A DNA stretch of 38,697 nt, taken from the NCBI GenBank assembly GCA_021770925.1, contig JAETPY010000017.1:1-38697 (forward strand), given 5' to 3'. Origin of the DNA: Erysipelotrichaceae bacterium. GTDB taxonomy: Bacteria; Bacillota_I; Bacilli_A; Erysipelotrichales; Coprobacillaceae. Shown here piece after piece: positions 26,951 through 35,170 of this stretch. A model generated the notes under the pieces. It saw nothing but the letters and a program-made list of their open reading frames with translations. It had not been told where the DNA came from and ran no database searches. Numbering within the stretch: position 1 is the stretch's first letter; each line of letters opens with the position of its first letter. A program made the position numbers and the translations under genes.

Positions 26951-27982
26951 CTATGCAAAGATTAGCATCTCTTCAATGCTTGACGCATCTCTTTTATATC
27001 TAATTCCTTCAATAATATGTTTTAAATTATCAATTTCAACCTTCTGCAAGATTGAATACGTTAAATAAACTAGTGGTGCATCACCAGAAAAGCGCATATA
27101 TCGTTTTGCAATATTATATTTAATCTCTTCTACATAGTATTCAATATAAGCATAATCTCTATCTCCAAGATATAACTTATATTTAGAATTAGCTAGTAAT
27201 TCCAATAATTCTTTAGCACTGCGAGCTTCAATCAATGAATCTAACATCGTTTTAGAGATTCTACAATGCTCTAAATATAAAGAATTTCTAATTGTTTCAT
27301 TCGATTCCTTAAAATATTTTTTAAATCGATAAATTTTAGTAACGTTAGCCAGTTCAATTGATGTCGATAAAACATCTAATAATTCTTTTTGTTCTTTACC
27401 TTTAAAATTCTTTTTAATAGCATCTACATAAGTATCATAATACAGAGATTTTAACTGTCGTTCTAAAGAATTGATATCTATTGGTGCTACAAAATCAAAG
27501 TCATCCAACACTTTATAATACCTAGTATTTCTTAAATAAGCTACTAGATCTTTATAATTATCAACATTAATCAAACCATAAATATTAAAACTCATTTTAT
27601 TTGCTAGATAATCAGGTATCTCTAAAGAAAAACTTGCTTGATCTTTTTTCTTAATACTGACAACCTTATCAACAATTAATTGTACCTCAATTCCAATAAC
27701 TTCCTGATTATAAAAATCCTGGTTTTTTTTTGGTGCATACTTCATTAATCTAGCACAGCGTTCAAAATATTCCCTGTTTAAAGCAGCTTCTAACTGACGA
27801 CGATGAACATTTCTAACATTAATATCTTGTAAAACACCACTATACTTTGTCTGCGACTTTAAATATGTTACCATTTCACCAAGCGTCTGCTTCCGGCACA
27901 AGTCACTATAGCCTTCTTCACAGATACGGTAACCATACATCGCTTTAGCCTTAGCACATAGTGCATTTGACGATAAAGCCAT
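26951..27982 (-). CDS. ntpC: V-type ATPase subunit C (d-type, rotor adaptor)
   Basis: This 343-aa, mostly helical soluble protein connects the central stalk to the membrane ring. It shows the family's repeated helical pattern with Y/R-rich termini: AMYGYRICEEGYSDLCRKQTLGEMVTYLK near the N terminus, and LLELLANSKYKLYL ... YIEYYVEEIKYNIAKRYMRFSGDAPLVYLTYSI in the C-terminal third, which is the most conserved region. It starts at ATG 27982 after AAGGTGAAGG. It is second in the operon, with 12-13 bases on either side. Length is within the usual range (about 330-350). Confidence 0.9.
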   Translation of the reverse strand: MALSSNALCAKAKAMYGYRICEEGYSDLCRKQTLGEMVTYLKSQTKYSGVLQDINVRNVHRRQLEAALNREYFERCARLMKYAPKKNQDFYNQEVIGIEVQLIVDKVVSIKKKDQASFSLEIPDYLANKMSFNIYGLINVDNYKDLVAYLRNTRYYKVLDDFDFVAPIDINSLERQLKSLYYDTYVDAIKKNFKGKEQKELLDVLSTSIELANVTKIYRFKKYFKESNETIRNSLYLEHCRISKTMLDSLIEARSAKELLELLANSKYKLYLGDRDYAYIEYYVEEIKYNIAKRYMRFSGDAPLVYLTYSILQKVEIDNLKHIIEGIRYKRDASSIEEMLIFA

Positions 27983-27994
27983 ACCTTCACCTTC

Positions 27995-28303
27995 TTACTT
28001 TAAACATCTTTTAACAATTTCATCTACCCATTTATCTCTATTTTGATTATAAAGATTTTCTAAATTTGTTAGTGTGTCTTTATAATCCTGATCGAGCTGC
28101 TTAGCATCTTCTTGATTTTTATTCATTAATTCTATTTTATACTTTTCAATCTTTTGATTTTGTTCAGCAACAAAACCATCATATATCTCTTTTCTTTTTT
28201 CATTCATATTTGTCTGCGCATCCAACTTTTTAGTCTTTGCAATTTCAACACGTTCAACACATTTACGGTCTATTTCCACTAACCTTTGAATTACATCATC
28301 CAC
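27995..28303 (-). CDS. V-type ATPase peripheral-stalk coiled-coil subunit (G/H, NtpF-like)
   Basis: This 102-aa protein is almost entirely one charged helix (Lys/Glu/Gln-rich, e.g. VERVEIAKTKKLDAQTNMNEKRKEI), as expected of the stator subunit that pairs with subunit E. It has a GTG start at 28303 behind AAAGGGGG; no ATG is close in frame. It is the first gene of the operon, the same place that ntpF holds in Enterococcus hirae. It has too little specific sequence for an unambiguous family call, but position and composition agree. Confidence 0.8.
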   Translation of the reverse strand: MDDVIQRLVEIDRKCVERVEIAKTKKLDAQTNMNEKRKEIYDGFVAEQNQKIEKYKIELMNKNQEDAKQLDQDYKDTLTNLENLYNQNRDKWVDEIVKRCLK

Positions 28304-28328
28304 GGTATAACCCCCTTTATCTGAAATA

Positions 28329-28356
28329 AGTATACTCCGAAATTAAAAAAATGCAA
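28329..28356 (-). promoter_or_regulatory. Promoter of the V-type ATPase operon
   Basis: On the minus strand TTGCAT (28356-28351) and TATACT (28334-28329) are 16 bases apart. The -10 lies 26 bases upstream of the first GTG, giving a leader of about 20 bases. Confidence 0.55.
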
Positions 28357-28396
28357 TGATAAAAATCTATCAATTTAAAAATTTCGTCATTTTCGC

Positions 28397-28424
28397 TGTA
28401 ACCCTAGTTATACAAGGAGTTACA
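28397..28424. promoter_or_regulatory. 28-bp dyad upstream of the V-type ATPase promoter, candidate operator
   Basis: TGTAAC and GTTACA are inverted around 16 bases, with further partial symmetry (CCCT/AGGA). It lies about 40 bases upstream of the -35. Size and spacing recall MerR-type or activator sites, but I recognise no specific regulator. The wider region 28304-28761 (457 bases) has no gene; it also holds the dyad at 28515 and the hairpin at 28575. Confidence 0.4.
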
Positions 28425-28514
28425 AAGAATATCATAATCATATTTTTACTTTTAAAATAACTAATATACATTTTTTTAACACGTTTATTATAACGCTTGA
28501 TTAAAGAAAATCAC

Positions 28515-28538
28515 TAGACAATTTCTCTAGTTTGTCTA
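28515..28538. repeat. 24-bp inverted repeat in the V-ATPase/pepP intergenic region
   Basis: TAGACAA (28515-28521) and TTGTCTA (28532-28538) are inverted around 10 bases. It may be an operator or a weak hairpin. Confidence 0.35.
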
Positions 28539-28574
28539 ATAAAAAATTATAATATTTATTATTTCCACCAATCT

Positions 28575-28600
28575 ATCTGATTACATCAGATTTTAATTTT
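28575..28600 (+). terminator. Orphan terminator-like hairpin
   Basis: ATCTGAT-TAC-ATCAGAT, a perfect 7-bp stem, is followed by TTTAATTTT on the plus strand. No plus-strand gene lies upstream, so it would end a short untranslated transcript or be chance. Confidence 0.4.
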
Positions 28601-28711
28601 ATTCAACAATTCCTAATTATTTTATAAATATGATGTAAAAAAAATTTTGTGTCGTACAAAAGCATATTATCCTTTTATAATTAAATTTTTAATAAAAAAT
28701 TTTTTTATCCA

Positions 28712-28740
28712 TTGAGGGTACTAAATAGTTGTGATAAAGT
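28712..28740 (+). promoter_or_regulatory. Promoter of the Xaa-Pro aminopeptidase gene
   Basis: TTGAGG (28712-28717) and TAAAGT (28735-28740) are 17 bases apart, with TG one base before the -10 (extended -10). It lies 22 bases before ATG 28762. Confidence 0.5.
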
Positions 28741-28761
28741 AATACTAGTGAGGTTGTAAAA

Positions 28762-30510
28762 ATGGTAAAAGAAAATATAAAAAAATTACAAAATTTAATG
28801 AAAAAAAAAGGAATTGATATTTATATTGTTCCAACTAGTGATTTTCACCAAAGTGAATACGTTGGTGAATACTTTAACGGACGTAAATTCTTATCTGGAT
28901 TTACTGGTTCTGCCGGCACTTTAGTTGTCAGTCTAGACGAAGCTCGTTTATGGACTGATGGGCGTTATTTTATTCAGGCCGAGCAGCAGTTAGAAGGTAG
29001 TGGGATCGCTTTAATGAAAATGACAATGCCGGGTGTCCCTACTATTAAAGAATATTTAGATCAAAATATCAATAAAACTGTAGGATTTGATGGACGAGTG
29101 ATGTCAGCACAGGAAGTCGAGCATTTGAATAACAAATTAATCACTAATGTTGATTTAGTTGATGAAATTTGGAATGAACGACCAAATATTTCACAAGAAC
29201 CAGCTTATCTATATGATGAAAAATATTGTGGCGAATCTAGAATTTCAAAATTACAGCGTTTACGTAAAGCACTAGATGATTGTGACCACCACATTATTAC
29301 AAGTCTAGATGATATCGTTTGGTTATTTAATATCCGTGGTAATGATGTTGAATGTAATCCTGTAGTCCTAGCATATGCTCTTATTAATAAGACAGATGCT
29401 ATATTATACGTTCAAGATAATGTCATCGATACTAAAACAGAAGCTATTTTAAAAAGAGATGGTATTAAAATCAAAGAGTACAATGATATTTATGAGGATG
29501 TTAAAAAGTTAACTGGTAAAGTATTATTAGATAAACAAATCGTTAATTATCAAATTTATAGTAATTTAAACTGTGAAATTAAAAACATGATGAATCCAAC
29601 TCAGTACTTTAAGGCAATAAAAAATGAAACTGAAATAAAAGCTACTAAAAATGCTCATATCAAAGATGGTGTTGCTATGACAAAGTTTATGTACTGGTTA
29701 AAAACAAATGTTGGAAAAATCGAATTAGATGAAATTTCAATTAGTGATAAATTAACTGCTTTTAGAAAAGTTCAAAATGATTTTCGTGATTTAAGCTTTG
29801 ATACTATTTGTGGTTATAAAGCTAATGCTGCTTTAATGCATTATAAAGCTCAGCCTGGTAAATGTGCAAAAGTAACAAATGAAGGAATGTTATTGATTGA
29901 CTCTGGTGGTCAATATTTAGACGGTACGATCGATACGACAAGAACTTTTGTTTTAGGACCTATCAGTGACCAGGAAAGACGTGATTTTACGATTGCTTTA
30001 AAAGCTATGATGCGCTTACAAGCTGCTCATTTTGTAGCTGGTACAACAGGACCAAATTTAGATATTTTAGCTAGAGGAATTGTTTACGAATATAATTTAG
30101 ATTATCGCTGTGGAACTGGTCATGGCGTTGGTCATTACCTAAACGTTCATGAAGGACCAAACGGATTTAGACCGCATGATCGTCCTGGCTGGGCACCAAT
30201 GTGTGCTTTTGAACCAGGGATGATCACTACTGATGAACCAGGTATTTATATTGAAGGAAGTCATGGCGTTCGCCACGAAAATGAATTATTATGTGTTGAA
30301 GTCACTAACAATGAATATGGACAATTTTTAAAATTTGAGCCAATTACGATGGTTCCTTTTGATTTAGATGGTTTGGATCTTAAATTATTATCAGATCATG
30401 AAATTAAACAAATCAACGACTATCAACAGCTAGTTTTTGATCATGTTGCACCATATCTATCTAATGAAGAAAGAACCTGGTTACAAGCAAACTTATTAAT
30501 TAAAAACTAA
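28762..30510 (+). CDS. Xaa-Pro aminopeptidase (M24B)
   Basis: This 582-aa cytoplasmic metallopeptidase removes the N-terminal residue from peptides with proline second. It has the three-domain plan of the long aminopeptidase P type: two creatinase-like N-terminal domains (about 1-300) and the pita-bread catalytic domain (about 300-520), then a C-terminal extension. All metal ligands are visible: D380 and D391 (IDSGGQYLDGTIDTTRT), H454 (GTGHGVGH), E492 (DEPGIY) and E506 (RHENELL). The start at ATG 28762 follows TGAGGTTG. It stands alone between the divergent V-ATPase operon and the convergent nrdDG operon, with terminators for both after it. Confidence 0.94.
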   Translation: MVKENIKKLQNLMKKKGIDIYIVPTSDFHQSEYVGEYFNGRKFLSGFTGSAGTLVVSLDEARLWTDGRYFIQAEQQLEGSGIALMKMTMPGVPTIKEYLDQNINKTVGFDGRVMSAQEVEHLNNKLITNVDLVDEIWNERPNISQEPAYLYDEKYCGESRISKLQRLRKALDDCDHHIITSLDDIVWLFNIRGNDVECNPVVLAYALINKTDAILYVQDNVIDTKTEAILKRDGIKIKEYNDIYEDVKKLTGKVLLDKQIVNYQIYSNLNCEIKNMMNPTQYFKAIKNETEIKATKNAHIKDGVAMTKFMYWLKTNVGKIELDEISISDKLTAFRKVQNDFRDLSFDTICGYKANAALMHYKAQPGKCAKVTNEGMLLIDSGGQYLDGTIDTTRTFVLGPISDQERRDFTIALKAMMRLQAAHFVAGTTGPNLDILARGIVYEYNLDYRCGTGHGVGHYLNVHEGPNGFRPHDRPGWAPMCAFEPGMITTDEPGIYIEGSHGVRHENELLCVEVTNNEYGQFLKFEPITMVPFDLDGLDLKLLSDHEIKQINDYQQLVFDHVAPYLSNEERTWLQANLLIKN

Positions 30511-30517
30511 TTATTTT

Positions 30518-30546
30518 GAAGCCAAATAACTGGCTTCTTTTATTAT
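30518..30546 (+). terminator. Terminator of the Xaa-Pro aminopeptidase gene
   Basis: GAAGCCA pairs with TGGCTTC around AATAAC and is followed by TTTTATTAT, 7 bases after the stop. Confidence 0.85.
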
Positions 30547-30580
30547 AAAAAAGCAATATTATTAAAAGTAATAATATTGC
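30547..30580 (-). terminator. Terminator of the nrdD-nrdG operon
   Basis: On the minus strand GCAATATTATT pairs perfectly with AATAATATTGC around a 6-base loop and is followed by TTTTTTAT. It begins 3 bases after the nrdG stop and sits back to back with the terminator of the convergent gene. Confidence 0.85.
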
Positions 30581-30582
30581 CC

Positions 30583-31095
30583 CTATATTTTAACTTCATT
30601 ATCAATGATTTGATATTCAATCACTTTTCCTTGTTTTAGTGACTCTTGAACATTGATCAAACGCTGATTAGCTGAACCTCTATACAATAAAGCTAAACTT
30701 TTTTTATCCTGTTCAAATTTACCATCGATCAACATATCACATAACTGTAATAGCTCTTTCTTTTTAGCATCTTTAAGTATTTCTTCATAAGTAAAACCAC
30801 TATAAACAACGATATTTAATCCCATTGCTTTAACCTCTTTACATATTTCTACTAGTGGATCAACTTGTAACATTGGTTCTCCACCAGATAAAGTTATTCC
30901 GTCCAATAGTGGATTAGCAGTTATTTCTGATAAAATATCTTGAATATCTTTTAAATAGCCACCATTTATATCATGACTTTTAGGATTATGACAACCGCTG
31001 CAATTATGAAAACAACCCTGAGTAAAAATTGTATATCTAAGTCCTGGCCCATCAACGATTGAATCATCAACAGTTCCAAATAAACGAACCTTCAT
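30583..31095 (-). CDS. nrdG: Anaerobic ribonucleotide reductase activating protein (radical SAM)
   Basis: This 170-aa radical SAM enzyme puts the glycyl radical on NrdD. The 4Fe-4S cluster motif is CFHNCSGC (Cys28, Cys32, Cys35), preceded by DGPGLRYTIFTQG; TLSGGEPM follows for S-adenosylmethionine binding. The length is typical of NrdG. Its ATG overlaps the nrdD stop by one base (TAATG), which suggests translational coupling. Together with nrdD it forms the oxygen-sensitive class III system, in keeping with an anaerobic life. Confidence 0.95.
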   Translation of the reverse strand: MKVRLFGTVDDSIVDGPGLRYTIFTQGCFHNCSGCHNPKSHDINGGYLKDIQDILSEITANPLLDGITLSGGEPMLQVDPLVEICKEVKAMGLNIVVYSGFTYEEILKDAKKKELLQLCDMLIDGKFEQDKKSLALLYRGSANQRLINVQESLKQGKVIEYQIIDNEVKI

Positions 31096-33398
31096 TATTC
31101 AATACCGTGTTTAACGCGCTCTTGTTCTTCAGCTTTTTTTCCATCATTAAATCGTTCTAAAGTTCCAACTAAATAACCGGTAATACGACGAATTCTTTCA
31201 AAACCATGATGTTCCTCTTCACTTCTTCCACATAACGGACAAATATCATCAATAATTCCATTATAACCACAAACAGGATCACGATCTACAGGATGGTTTA
31301 TTGCTCCATATCCAATTCCATTATCATGCATTGCCCGAACTATTTTTTCAAACGCTGCTAAATTTTTAGTTGGATCACCATCCATTTCTACATAACTTAT
31401 ATGTCCACCATTAGTTAAAGCATGATATGGTCCTTCTAATTTTATTTTCTTAAAAGCACTAATAGGATAATACACCGGAATATGAAAACTATTAGTATAG
31501 TAATCTCGGTCTGTAATTCCTTCTAATTTTCCAAACAGTTTTCTATCCATTCTCACAAAACGACCTGACAATCCTTCGGCTGGTGTTGCAATCAAACTAA
31601 AGTTCAAATTATATTTCTTTGTCGCCGCTTCCATTGCTTTAGACATATGTCCAACTATCTGCAGTCCTAAAACTTGAGCCTGCTCACTTTCACCATGGTG
31701 AACACCAATTAAAGATTTTAAAGTTTCAGCAAGCCCGATAAAACCTACCGTCAATGTCCCATGCTTTAAAACTTCACGAACTTCATCATCCGCTTTCAAT
31801 TTATCACTATCTAGCCAAACACCTTGCCCCATTAAAAAAGGATAGTTTCTAACTTTACGACGGCATTGAATTTCAAAACGTTCTAGAAGCTGTTGAATAC
31901 ACAACTCTAACATCTCATCTAATTTATCAAAAAATTTATTAACATCGCCATTAGCATAAATTGCTAGTCTTGGTAAATTAATTGATGTAAAGCTTAAATT
32001 ACCACGCCCAAAACTAATTTCTTTCTCTTTATCATAAACATTTCCCATAACTCTTGTTCTACATCCCATATAGGCAATTTCCGTTTCTGGCGTACCTTTA
32101 TAATATTGTCGATTGAAAGGCGCATCAATAAACGAAAAATTAGGAAATAACCGTTTTGCAGAGGTTTTACATGCTAATTTAAACAAATCATAATTTGGCT
32201 CTCCTTCATTATAATTAATCCCTTCTTTAACTCTAAAAATTTGAATTGGGAAGATCGGTGTTTCACCATGCCCTAAGCCCGCTTCTGTAGCTAATAAAAT
32301 ATTACGCATTACCATTCTACCTTCACTTGATGTATCCATACCATAATTTATGGAACTAAATGGTACTTGCGCCCCAGCCCTTGAATGCATCGTGTTCAAA
32401 TTATGAATAAAGGCTTCCATTGCCTGATAAGTTTCTTTATCTGTTTCTTTATAAGCACTTGAAATTGTAAAATCAATGATTTCATCAAGTATCGATTCAT
32501 CAATATTATTCGCAATTAAAATTTCTTTTAGCATTTGATTAAATTTTAGATCAACATCTAAAGTCGGCTGTAACTGTATTTGTTCCTTAACAGAAACAAC
32601 GATTTTATCACCATCCAATTTTGCAAGCAAAGTTATGGCTTTAGCAAGATTATCATAAAAATGTTTTATATAAGACTTTTTAACTCCTGGTGCCATCCCA
32701 TAATCAAAATTAGGAATAGCTTGCCCGCCATGTTGATCATTTTGATTTGACTGGATTGCAATACAAGCAAGAGCTGCATAAACACTAATGCTATTAGGTT
32801 CCCTTAAAACTCCATGTCCTGTAGAAAATCCTTTTTCAAACAATTTAACAATATCAATTTGACAACAGGTTGTTGTCAAAGTCAAAAAATCCATATCATG
32901 AATATGAATATCACCATTAATATGAGCACGCGCATGTTTAGGGTTTAACACAAACATTTCATTAAACTGTTTTGCCGCCTCAGCCCCATATTTTAGCATC
33001 GTTCCCATCGGTGCATCAGCATTAACATTAGCATTTTCTCTTTTTAAATCGCTATCTTTACTATCGGCAAATGTTATTTCTTCAAACGTTTTCATTAATC
33101 GTGATCGCATATCTCTTTCTCGCGTACGATTAGCTCGATATAAAATATACGCCTTAGCTACGCGAACATATCCTTGTTCAATCAGCACTTCTTCAACCGT
33201 ATCTTGAACAAGTTCAACAGTTGGCAACGCACTTTTCTTTTTTTCTAACTTATTTTCCACCATTTTTGCAATATCAATTGCAGTTTTTAATTCATATTTA
33301 CCACCACAAGCCTCAAAAGCCTTATAAATAGCTCCGGCTATTTTATCTGTTTCAAAAGATACTAAACGGCCATCTCTTTTTCTTATATTTTCTATCAT
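31095..33398 (-). CDS. nrdD: Anaerobic ribonucleoside-triphosphate reductase (class III)
   Basis: This 767-aa enzyme reduces ribonucleoside triphosphates to deoxy forms under anaerobic conditions. An ATP-cone regulatory domain (about 1-95, IRKRDGRLVSFETDKI) is followed by the ten-stranded barrel. The C terminus has the zinc-binding CGYNG and CPLCG cysteines, then RITGYL, whose Gly carries the radical, close to the end as required. The start is ATG 33398 with GGAGG upstream; a longer form from 33416 would place the ribosome site inside the gene. Allosteric control by ATP/dATP is expected from the ATP cone. Length is slightly above that of E. coli NrdD (712). Confidence 0.95.
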   Translation of the reverse strand: MIENIRKRDGRLVSFETDKIAGAIYKAFEACGGKYELKTAIDIAKMVENKLEKKKSALPTVELVQDTVEEVLIEQGYVRVAKAYILYRANRTRERDMRSRLMKTFEEITFADSKDSDLKRENANVNADAPMGTMLKYGAEAAKQFNEMFVLNPKHARAHINGDIHIHDMDFLTLTTTCCQIDIVKLFEKGFSTGHGVLREPNSISVYAALACIAIQSNQNDQHGGQAIPNFDYGMAPGVKKSYIKHFYDNLAKAITLLAKLDGDKIVVSVKEQIQLQPTLDVDLKFNQMLKEILIANNIDESILDEIIDFTISSAYKETDKETYQAMEAFIHNLNTMHSRAGAQVPFSSINYGMDTSSEGRMVMRNILLATEAGLGHGETPIFPIQIFRVKEGINYNEGEPNYDLFKLACKTSAKRLFPNFSFIDAPFNRQYYKGTPETEIAYMGCRTRVMGNVYDKEKEISFGRGNLSFTSINLPRLAIYANGDVNKFFDKLDEMLELCIQQLLERFEIQCRRKVRNYPFLMGQGVWLDSDKLKADDEVREVLKHGTLTVGFIGLAETLKSLIGVHHGESEQAQVLGLQIVGHMSKAMEAATKKYNLNFSLIATPAEGLSGRFVRMDRKLFGKLEGITDRDYYTNSFHIPVYYPISAFKKIKLEGPYHALTNGGHISYVEMDGDPTKNLAAFEKIVRAMHDNGIGYGAINHPVDRDPVCGYNGIIDDICPLCGRSEEEHHGFERIRRITGYLVGTLERFNDGKKAEEQERVKHGIE

Positions 33399-33478
33399 AT
33401 TTTTTCCTCCACGCATATTCAGTATAACTTACCTGAAACAAAAAATCATTTAAAATACACTATCACTAGCAAGATTTA

Positions 33479-33507
33479 ACCCTAAGATAAAAATTATATC
33501 TTAGGGT
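33479..33507 (-). terminator. Perfect 11-bp hairpin at the 3' end of the radical SAM gene
   Basis: ACCCTAAGATA (33479-33489) pairs with TATCTTAGGGT (33497-33507) around a 7-base loop. The stop codon (33494-33496) lies in the loop. It should end or protect the transcript before nrdD, though the T-run on the minus strand is poor. Confidence 0.6.
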
Positions 33508-35125
33508 ATTTTTTGATTACTGGCTGATAGTTTTTATATATCGCTACTATATAACAGTCTCTAAGTTCCTCAATAATACTATATCTAAATAAATCTTCTT
33601 GATTTAAATTATATTTTTCAATTAATTTATGCATTATTATTCGACTTCTTTCTTTATTAAGAGTTGTTTTCCACCATCTTTTAGGTTTGATTTTTGTTAA
33701 AAGCAAATAATCTTCAATCAATTCATCTAAATACTCACCTTTTAAATACTCATTTAAGTATTTAAATAATTCATCATTTTGATAACCGATTCTTTTAAAA
33801 TGATGAAGCTGATAATAATTTCCCAGATCTAAAAAGAAATAAAACGGTGAAGCAGCTTTTCTCATCACTTTATTCATCGTGATCTTCATCTTACCACTAT
33901 TCCAATATTTTTCTAACATATCTTCTGCTAAATGGATTTTAACAATATCCTCTTTTGATAGATCGTTACTGTAAAGCAATTCATAAGGGGGATTTTCATC
34001 ATATACATAACCATATTTTTTGGCTTCTTTTCGCAAACTAGTACCACGAAGAAGCTTCAAAAATCCGAGTTGTAATTCTTTAGGATAAAAGCTAAATACA
34101 TCATCAAATGATTTAGCAAATCTTTCTAAATTTTCCAGCGGTAAACCGGCAATTAAATCTAAATGAAAATCTATTTTATCATTAGTTTGCAACTGTCTGA
34201 TAACTTCACTTAAGCGTTCAAAATTCTGATATCTTTTAACTATTTCATTAGTAGGTTCATAAGTCGATTGAATCCCTATTTCAAACCTAAGCAGACCATC
34301 TGGGGCATATTCATTAATATAATCAATAATTCTTTGATCCAAAACATCACCATTGATTTCAAACTGGAATTGTATTCCTGGACGATAATGTTTGAATATA
34401 TGTTCCAATATCGCAAGAGCATGCTCAGTTTTAGCATTGAAACTTCGGTCTAACAACTTAATTATTTTTACATCAGTTGCCATCAATAAATCTAACTGCT
34501 CTTTTAAATAATCGAGACTAAAAAAGCGTAATCCTTTTTCTAATGATGATAAACAGTACTGACACTGATACGGACAGCCGCGACTTGTTTCAAAATATAA
34601 AACTCTTTTTGACATATCAGCCAAATCTCGTGCTAATAAATAGGGGGAATCAAGTGTCTGTAAATACTGCAGATCAACCGGGTGCGTTTGTCGATAATCA
34701 CGTTTATCTTTTCTACTAATGCCTTGTACAGCAATTTCCTGCTGGTTCTTTAAACAATCCAATAATTGTTTAAAAGCAACTTCACCTTCACCACTAATAA
34801 CATAATCTATTTCAAAATTATCTAAAAAATAATCTATTTCATAACTAACTTCAGGCCCACCTAAAACAATAATCAAATGCTTATTTCTTTTTTTCAACTT
34901 AACACATAATTCTTTAATTAAATCAACATTCCAAATATAGACACTGATAGCTAATACCTGGATCTCCATAGAAATAATATCATCTACGATTTTTTCAAGA
35001 TCCTCTTTGATCGTATATTCTTTAAAGTCCACATCATGATAATCTTTAGTGGCTACATATAAAAGCCGTAACGCCAGCGACTTATGAATATATTTTGAGT
35101 TTAAAGTTGTAATCAATATTTTCAT
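33494..35125 (-). CDS. B12-binding domain radical SAM protein (DUF4080-like)
   Basis: This 543-aa protein has an N-terminal cobalamin-binding-like Rossmann domain (about 1-140; ITTLNSKYIHKSLALRLL, LIIVLGGPEVS) and a radical SAM domain with the cluster motif CPYQCQYC (Cys184, Cys188, Cys191). A C-terminal extension (about 350-543) resembles DUF4080, a family often found in clostridia; its substrate is unknown. The domain order suggests methylation or another radical reaction on an RNA, lipid or natural product. GAGGT precedes ATG 35125. It follows the M15 peptidase gene by 40 bases with a strong hairpin between, so it may be only partly cotranscribed with it. Confidence 0.82.
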   Translation of the reverse strand: MKILITTLNSKYIHKSLALRLLYVATKDYHDVDFKEYTIKEDLEKIVDDIISMEIQVLAISVYIWNVDLIKELCVKLKKRNKHLIIVLGGPEVSYEIDYFLDNFEIDYVISGEGEVAFKQLLDCLKNQQEIAVQGISRKDKRDYRQTHPVDLQYLQTLDSPYLLARDLADMSKRVLYFETSRGCPYQCQYCLSSLEKGLRFFSLDYLKEQLDLLMATDVKIIKLLDRSFNAKTEHALAILEHIFKHYRPGIQFQFEINGDVLDQRIIDYINEYAPDGLLRFEIGIQSTYEPTNEIVKRYQNFERLSEVIRQLQTNDKIDFHLDLIAGLPLENLERFAKSFDDVFSFYPKELQLGFLKLLRGTSLRKEAKKYGYVYDENPPYELLYSNDLSKEDIVKIHLAEDMLEKYWNSGKMKITMNKVMRKAASPFYFFLDLGNYYQLHHFKRIGYQNDELFKYLNEYLKGEYLDELIEDYLLLTKIKPKRWWKTTLNKERSRIIMHKLIEKYNLNQEDLFRYSIIEELRDCYIVAIYKNYQPVIKKYPKI

Positions 35126-35141
35126 TTATTTACCTCATTAA

Positions 35142-35170
35142 AATAATCTAGAGAAATTCTCTAGATTATT
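35142..35170 (-). terminator. 14-bp hairpin between the M15 peptidase and radical SAM genes
   Basis: AATAATCTAGAGAA (35142-35155) pairs perfectly with 35157-35170, and TTTTAATG follows on the minus strand. The stem covers the M15 stop codon, and its end is only 17 bases from the radical SAM start, so it sits close to that ribosome site. Confidence 0.75.
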
